DNA from: Calothrix sp. NIES-4101
Lineage (GTDB): Bacteria > Cyanobacteriota > Cyanobacteriia > Cyanobacteriales > Nostocaceae
NCBI GenBank assembly: GCA_004296455.1
Contig: AP018280.1
Coordinates: 5,506,794-5,570,793 of the forward strand
Reading direction: 5' to 3'
DNA: 64,000 nt
Each line of letters starts with the position of its first letter. Position 1 is the first letter of the stretch. The notes below the pieces were generated by a model. That model did not search any database. It saw only the letters and a program-made list of their open reading frames with translations, and was not told where the DNA came from. Positions 58,657 through 64,000 of this stretch are shown one piece after another. The position numbers and the translations under genes are program-made.

Positions 58657-60795
58657 ATGAGTTGGGATTTAGTTAAAGCTTGTACTGTGGCTATATCGAC
58701 TCCTGATGGTGATGTTAGGGGTACGGGTTTTTTTGTGTCGCAGGAGGGATATTTATTAACTTGCGCTCATGTTGTTGAGGAGACTGGTGGCTGGGAAAAT
58801 GTGCGGGTGAATGGGGAAAGTGTGGAATTAGTTTATTTGGGGAATCGAAATTGTGATGATTTTGCGGTTTTGAAGTTACCAAATTATCGAGGTGATGCAG
58901 TTCCTTTATCTGTGGAATTTCAACCCATGGATAGATTCTTGTCCATTGGTTATGGACGTTTAGATTTTCCCCAAGGTGCGTCGATTGATGGAACTATCAC
59001 TGACATTAATCCTCAGTTGGAATTTAATAATTTACCAATGTTGCGGTTGCGAGTCAAAGCAAATTCGCAACAGGTTCAAGGAGGTTACAGTGGTTCACCT
59101 GTATTTGATGCCGAAACTCAGCAAGTCATTGGCGCGATCGCAGCTTACGATAATACACAGGGTGCATTAGCCGTCCCCCTATCGACTATTAGTAAACAAT
59201 GGTCTAATTTTTCTCGGTTTATCAATATTGCGCCTGTTGTCCCACCACTTGCCAACAGCGAGATTAAAAGGGTTTTTATTAGTTATCGCAGTGAAGACCC
59301 TGATTTAAGTTTGGCACAGAATTTCTATGAAAGGATTAAAAATGCTGGACACCAAGTTTTTATGGCAGGGGAAAGTATTCGTTTGGGGGAAAATTGGGGA
59401 CAACGTATAGATAGAGAATTGGAAAGTTGCGATTATTTTCTCTTACTTTTGTCGCCACAATCAGCAACTAGCGAAATGGTGACGGAAGAAGTGCGACGGG
59501 CAAAGCAATTACAAGATTTACGTCCCGAAAGGAAACCTGGGATTTTACCTATTCGCGTTAATTTTCCCCTAACTGCGCCATTAAATTACGATTTACGGGG
59601 TTATTTAAATCAAATTCAACAACGTGAATGGAAATCTTCTGCTGATACGAATAAGATTTTACAAGAAGTTTTGACACTGCTAGCTGAGGAAAGTCAGGAT
59701 AGGATATATCTTGCTCCTACAGAAGAATCAATTGCAGCACAGCAAGTTGTCGAGAGCTTAGAGAATCCACCGTTACCCGTTGCCGAACCAGAATTACCAG
59801 AGGGGCAGGTTGATTTAGCTTCACCATTTTATGTCAATCGCGATCGCATTGAGGAACGCTGTTTTGAGGCAATTATAAAACCGGGTTCTTTGATTCGCAT
59901 TAAAGCACCTCGACAAATGGGTAAAACCTCCCTGATGGCAAGGATTCTTTACCATGCTTCCAAAAATGGTTGTCTAACTGTTCCTTTGAGTTTTCAATTA
60001 GCTGATGGCAAGGTTTTTACAGATTTAGACCAATTTTTGCGGTGGTTTTCTGCCAGTATTGGACGCAGGTTGAGATTAAGCAATAAATTAGCAGATTATT
60101 GGGATGAGATTTTTGGTAGCAAAGATAATTGCACCGCTTATTTTGAAGAATATTTATTAACGGAAATCAATCAACCCCTAGTTTTAGGTTTGGATGAAGT
60201 CGATTTAGTCTTTCAACATCCCGAAATTGCGGCTGATTTTTTTGGATTGTTGCGTGCTTGGCATGAAGACGGCAAAAACCGGGATATTTGGAAAAAACTG
60301 CGGTTGGTAGTGGTACATTCCAGCGAAGTTTATATTCCCATGAATATCAATCAATCGCCATTTAATGTGGGTTTACCAATTGAATTACCAGAATTGAACC
60401 CAGAACAAGTACAGGATTTAGCACAACGACATGGACTTAACTGGAGTCATACCGAAGTTGAACAATTAATGGCAATGGTAGGAGGACATCCATTTTTAGT
60501 GAGGGTTGCCATGTATCGCATTGCTCGACGAGATAATACCCTCAAAGAAATTTTACAAACATCACCAACCGAAGCAGGACTTTACGGAGACCATTTGCGT
60601 CGTCATTTGTGGAACCTCGAACAGCGTCCAGATTTAGCCACTGCTTTTAGAAAAGTTGTGACAACGATAACACCAATCAGGTTGGATTCGATACAATGCT
60701 TTCAATTGCTGAGTATGGGTTTAGTACATCTCCAAGGTAACGATGTTACACCACGTTGCGATTTGTACCGTCAATATTTTCGCGATCGCTTATAG
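58657..60795 (+). CDS. Trypsin-like protease, TIR and AAA-like ATPase fusion
   Basis: The 712-residue protein has three modules. A trypsin-like serine protease (1-190) has His38 (LTCAHVV), Asp68 (DDFAVL) and Ser145 (GGYSGSP). A TIR domain (204-345) starts RVFISYRSED; Glu278 in MVTEEVRRA aligns with the catalytic Glu of NADase TIRs. An AAA-like domain of the AAA_35 type (384-712) has APRQMGKTS (417-425) as P-loop and GLDEVD (511-516) as Walker B. There is no signal peptide, so it is cytosolic. It is probably an effector with ATP-dependent control. Neighbours are Trypco1 and another AAA_35 gene 51 bases on. Confidence 0.92.
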   Translation: MSWDLVKACTVAISTPDGDVRGTGFFVSQEGYLLTCAHVVEETGGWENVRVNGESVELVYLGNRNCDDFAVLKLPNYRGDAVPLSVEFQPMDRFLSIGYGRLDFPQGASIDGTITDINPQLEFNNLPMLRLRVKANSQQVQGGYSGSPVFDAETQQVIGAIAAYDNTQGALAVPLSTISKQWSNFSRFINIAPVVPPLANSEIKRVFISYRSEDPDLSLAQNFYERIKNAGHQVFMAGESIRLGENWGQRIDRELESCDYFLLLLSPQSATSEMVTEEVRRAKQLQDLRPERKPGILPIRVNFPLTAPLNYDLRGYLNQIQQREWKSSADTNKILQEVLTLLAEESQDRIYLAPTEESIAAQQVVESLENPPLPVAEPELPEGQVDLASPFYVNRDRIEERCFEAIIKPGSLIRIKAPRQMGKTSLMARILYHASKNGCLTVPLSFQLADGKVFTDLDQFLRWFSASIGRRLRLSNKLADYWDEIFGSKDNCTAYFEEYLLTEINQPLVLGLDEVDLVFQHPEIAADFFGLLRAWHEDGKNRDIWKKLRLVVVHSSEVYIPMNINQSPFNVGLPIELPELNPEQVQDLAQRHGLNWSHTEVEQLMAMVGGHPFLVRVAMYRIARRDNTLKEILQTSPTEAGLYGDHLRRHLWNLEQRPDLATAFRKVVTTITPIRLDSIQCFQLLSMGLVHLQGNDVTPRCDLYRQYFRDRL

Positions 60796-60846
60796 CATAG
60801 CGTCACTTATCCCATCAGCAAAGTCGTGTCATCTGGAGGTTAGGGA

Positions 60847-63279
60847 ATGAATCCAGCAAACCCAGCTTATGAATATCAAGTTGGTGGAAGTTTACCTGTT
60901 GATGCTCCCAGTTATGTGAAGCGTCAAGCTGATGATGATTTGTATGCAGCCTTGAAAGCTGGGGATTTTTGTTATGTGTTGAATTCCCGACAGATGGGCA
61001 AATCGAGTTTGCGAGTACAGACAATGAAGCGATTGCAAGATGATGGTATTGCTTGTGCTGCGATCGATTTAACGAGTATTGGTAGTCAGCATCTGAGTCC
61101 AGAACAATGGTATGCGGGTATTGTGCGGAGTTTGGTAAGTCGTTTTGAGCTTGCAGGCAAGTTTAATTTACGCGGTTGGTGGAGGGAAAGAGATCATCTT
61201 TCTCCAGTGCAGCGATTGGGTGAATTTATAGAAGATATTTTACTAGTGGAAATTTCTCAACAAGTTATAATTTTTGTGGATGAAATTGATAGTGTTCTGA
61301 GTTTGAATTTTTCCAGTGATGATTTTTTTGCTTGGATTCGTTACTGCTATAACAAACGTTCTGATAAGCAAATATATAAGCGTCTTACTTTTGCATTATT
61401 GGGAGTTGCAACACCTTCAATTTTGATTAAAGATAAAAGTCGTACTCCTTTTAATATTGGTCGAGCAATTGAATTAAATGGTTTTCAAATGGATGAGATT
61501 GAGCCATTAATTCAAGGATTATCAGGAAAAGTTAGTAATCCAGAATCAGTATTAAAAGAGATTTTAGCTTGGACTGGTGGGCAACCATTTTTGACCCAGA
61601 AAATTTGTAGTTTAATTCCTGTGGGGATGGAAATTCAGGGGGTTGAAGAGTTAGTACAAAGATACGTTATTGATAATTGGGAGTCACAGGATGAACCCGA
61701 ACATTTAAGAACAATTAAGGAAAGAATTATTCGCGATGAACAGCATATAAGTAGAATATTAGGACTCTATCAAAAAGTTTTACAAAAAATAGAAATATTT
61801 ACAAATGAAAATTTAGATCAGCTTGAATTACGACTCTCTGGATTAGTAGTTACAATACGGGGTAAATTAATAATTTATAATAAAATATATGAGTATGTTT
61901 TTAATCAAACTTGGATAGATAAGTCACTCGCTAATTTAAGACCATATGCTGAGGCGATAACAGCTTGGTTAATATCAGATTGCAGAGATGAATCAAGACT
62001 TTTACGAGGGAAAGCTTTACAAGAAGCATTGGACTGGGCAACTGATAAAAGCTTAAGTAATATAGATGATCAGTTTTTAAGACATAGTCAAGAATGTGAC
62101 AAACAAGAAATACAAAAGGCTTTAAAAGTAAAACAAGAAGAAAGCCAAATACTCTCTGAAGCTAACTCCACACTAACTGATGCTAGAAATCGAGCAAGAG
62201 TCAACATATTTATTGGTTCGTTTTTACTAATAGTTACATTAATCATATCAATAACAACAAGCGAAATAGCTGACAGAGTATTAAGTTACTCTGCTCGTCA
62301 ATACACTGAAGAACTAGGGTTTAGGAAAAGAGATGAAATAAAAAACTTTATTAAAAGCTTACAGAATAAAATGATAATTGCCAGTGATAATGATGCCTTC
62401 AAAACAAAATATAGTAAACAAAAATCGAGAGATTATTTACAAAAACTATCGCAAAGATTACCAGGAAAAACTAAATGTATTCAATTAATTAAGATAGAAT
62501 CATCTCATAAAAATTTAGAGAATAAATATAATGTTATTGCCAGTACATGCGAAAATAAAAAATTAGTGATACCAATAGAAAACTTATTAAGCACAAAACC
62601 CAAAAGTATAGCACCCGAACACTGCATTACTCAAGTTTATTCAGATAATAATATTAATCAAAGTAGTTTTATCAAGCAGTTTGATCTAGTTGTAAGTGTT
62701 CCTATTTATAATTTAGATTCTGTAAAGAATACTGAAATTCAACCTCTTCCTCAACTTCAGTATGTTTTGAGCATACAAACTGATTTATCTTCTTTATTAA
62801 CACAAGATAATTCTACCAATTCATTTTCTACTTCTTCATTATTGATTGATGAGAACGGAATTATACTTACTCATCCAAACTATAAGCGAATAGGTCGTAG
62901 CATTGAGGAGGAGAATTATGGGAGTAAAATAAGAGCAATTTTTATAGCTTTCTTAAACAAACAAAATTATATTTTTACACCTTCTATATCAGACAAAGAA
63001 GTAGATGATCTGGTCGCAATATACACTACTGCTAGTCCCATTACCTTTATACCTGGTTTTAGTCATTTACCTGGTAACACTCGTCGTTGGGGAGTATTAA
63101 TTATTTCTAGAAATAATGCATTACGAGAACTGAGAACAAATCAATCAATTTTAAAAATAGTTAACTTAGTATTATTATTACTTGTACCTTTAGTTATAGC
63201 TATTACAGAATTTCCTTTTATGTATCTTCCTCGAAGAAGCGTTAAAATTAAAAAAATGGATAACCAAAACTTATTGTAA
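60847..63279 (+). CDS. AAA-like ATPase joined to a membrane Cache-like sensor
   Basis: The 810-residue protein begins with an AAA_35-type domain (1-370) with NSRQMGKSS (46-54) and IIFVDEIDS (141-149). A helical region (370-450) with the usual [16 protein letters not shown] follows, then a helix at 452-471, an extracytoplasmic region (about 472-765) and a second helix near 768-790. The outer region has [20 protein letters not shown] and a final WGVLII motif, which look like a Cache sensor domain. Ribosome binding site GGAGG is clear. DNA turns AT-rich after about 61.7 kb, and the join may be a recent fusion. The Cache call is inference. Confidence 0.85.
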   Translation: MNPANPAYEYQVGGSLPVDAPSYVKRQADDDLYAALKAGDFCYVLNSRQMGKSSLRVQTMKRLQDDGIACAAIDLTSIGSQHLSPEQWYAGIVRSLVSRFELAGKFNLRGWWRERDHLSPVQRLGEFIEDILLVEISQQVIIFVDEIDSVLSLNFSSDDFFAWIRYCYNKRSDKQIYKRLTFALLGVATPSILIKDKSRTPFNIGRAIELNGFQMDEIEPLIQGLSGKVSNPESVLKEILAWTGGQPFLTQKICSLIPVGMEIQGVEELVQRYVIDNWESQDEPEHLRTIKERIIRDEQHISRILGLYQKVLQKIEIFTNENLDQLELRLSGLVVTIRGKLIIYNKIYEYVFNQTWIDKSLANLRPYAEAITAWLISDCRDESRLLRGKALQEALDWATDKSLSNIDDQFLRHSQECDKQEIQKALKVKQEESQILSEANSTLTDARNRARVNIFIGSFLLIVTLIISITTSEIADRVLSYSARQYTEELGFRKRDEIKNFIKSLQNKMIIASDNDAFKTKYSKQKSRDYLQKLSQRLPGKTKCIQLIKIESSHKNLENKYNVIASTCENKKLVIPIENLLSTKPKSIAPEHCITQVYSDNNINQSSFIKQFDLVVSVPIYNLDSVKNTEIQPLPQLQYVLSIQTDLSSLLTQDNSTNSFSTSSLLIDENGIILTHPNYKRIGRSIEEENYGSKIRAIFIAFLNKQNYIFTPSISDKEVDDLVAIYTTASPITFIPGFSHLPGNTRRWGVLIISRNNALRELRTNQSILKIVNLVLLLLVPLVIAITEFPFMYLPRRSVKIKKMDNQNLL

Positions 63280-63380
63280 TTTTAAGAATAGTATCATATG
63301 CTTATTTTTCAAATTGCGATCGCTTTTTGTGGATTTGTGGAGTTATGCGATCGCGTGGCTTTCCACAGTCATCACATCTG

Positions 63381-63737
63381 TTATAAAGTTTTCACAGATT
63401 GAGTATTAATTTCTGTTAAATTAGTTAATTTAATATCAGTTGTAAACAAAATTGCATCTACAGATTGTGCAGTTGCAGCAATGATTGTATCAGGAAGTCT
63501 TAGTCTGTATTGTTTTCGCAGTGCGATCGTTAAATTTTTGATATTATTATCAATTCCAATGAGTGTAATACAATCTAAAAAATTAATAATTTGTCTTTCT
63601 TCCTCTGAACTGAGACCAGAATAAGATAGCAATTCAATCTCAGTAATTATTGAAGCAAAATATTGTCCTACTGGTAGAGGATTCGCTAACCTACCACCCA
63701 ATAAATATAAAACTATATTTGTGTCGAGTAAAATCAA
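63381..63737 (-). CDS. vapC: PIN domain toxin (VapC-like)
   Basis: The 118-residue protein has a PIN ribonuclease fold: Asp5 in LLDTNIV, Glu33 in TEIELLS, Asp87 in LPDTIIAATA and Asp100 in TTDIKL. Such toxins cut tRNA or rRNA. The start is TTG, six bases after the antitoxin stop, so translation is coupled. It forms a type II module with the upstream gene. Confidence 0.88.
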   Translation of the reverse strand: MILLDTNIVLYLLGGRLANPLPVGQYFASIITEIELLSYSGLSSEEERQIINFLDCITLIGIDNNIKNLTIALRKQYRLRLPDTIIAATAQSVDAILFTTDIKLTNLTEINTQSVKTL

Positions 63738-63743
63738 GACTGC

Positions 63744-63950
63744 TCAACTCCATTCATCCCTAATTTGTTGCTGATATTCTAAAGGGTCTTGAGTAAGATT
63801 GATTGTACCTGCAAATCTATTTAAATCAAGATTAGCTTGTTGATAGGTTTGTAATATTTCCTCAATCCTTTGCCAATCTTGATAATCAATCAAAACTGCA
63901 ACTGGACGCATGGCTTCATCAGTTACAATTTTTTTGTTTATAGGCAGCAT
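63744..63950 (-). CDS. Antitoxin of the PIN toxin (Phd/VapB-like)
   Basis: The 68-residue protein begins MLPINKKIVTDEAMRPVAVLIDYQDWQRIE, typical of Phd/YefM-like or cyanobacterial VapB antitoxins, with a C-terminal region (NLTQDPLEYQQQIRDEWS) that probably wraps the toxin. It should bind and neutralise the VapC-like protein and repress the operon. No clear Shine-Dalgarno motif is seen in the 50 bases before it. Confidence 0.82.
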   Translation of the reverse strand: MLPINKKIVTDEAMRPVAVLIDYQDWQRIEEILQTYQQANLDLNRFAGTINLTQDPLEYQQQIRDEWS

Positions 63951-64000
63951 ACTGTTGTGTTCAATTTAGGGTTTTACTCTTTTTATCTTAACTTTTTCCG

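Overview
The window reads as chromosome of a filamentous cyanobacterium, probably of the Nostocales. The evidence is a photosystem I assembly gene (ycf4), the cyanobacterial ndhA-I-G-E cluster, a cyanobacterial-type glutamate-cysteine ligase, many GCGATCGC (HIP1) octamers, and heptameric tandem repeats between genes. I cannot name a genus. There is no rRNA operon, CRISPR array or intact insertion sequence; I found one tRNA.

From 0 to 16 kb the genes are mostly housekeeping on both strands: ycf4, a cyclophilin lipoprotein, a ketoacyl synthase, ftsH, two membrane proteins, an AI-2E family permease, a PAP2 phosphatase with an HMA-like N-terminus, a cytochrome b561, an alpha/beta hydrolase, an MscS channel, an HDAC-like deacetylase, gshA and trmL. 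From 16 to 24.3 kb come a LysM/M23 murein peptidase, tRNA-Met, a methyltransferase, an orphan sensor kinase, a DM13 lipoprotein and a GT39-like transferase. From 24.3 to 30 kb, reading leftwards, lie gltA, then ndhA-ndhI-ndhG-ndhE and nadK (NDH-1 subunits plus NAD kinase), with sixA on the far side of gltA. From 30 to 39.2 kb are a DHH phosphoesterase, an HNH nuclease, alr, a DUF255 thioredoxin-like protein, mobA and ilvN.

From 40.4 to 54.9 kb there is a rightward exopolysaccharide locus: priming sugar transferase, Wzx flippase, Wzy polymerase, two GT4 and one GT2 glycosyltransferases, a FemAB/GNAT-like transferase, a NodB deacetylase, a DUF4091 (GH123-like) protein and a Wzc-type tyrosine autokinase. 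Together they could prime, extend, modify, flip and polymerise a surface polysaccharide. No outer-membrane Wza porin is seen here.

The most interesting part is 56.9 to 64 kb. A response-regulator/histidine-kinase hybrid is divergent from a three-gene set: a Trypco1 domain protein, a single polypeptide joining trypsin-like protease, TIR and AAA-like ATPase domains, and a second AAA-like ATPase joined to a membrane-anchored Cache-like sensor domain. A VapBC-type toxin-antitoxin pair lies beside it. The domain set matches the NTP-dependent biological conflict systems known from multicellular bacteria. The Cache-bearing partner looks unusual. Its role as an immune or cell-death module is inference.
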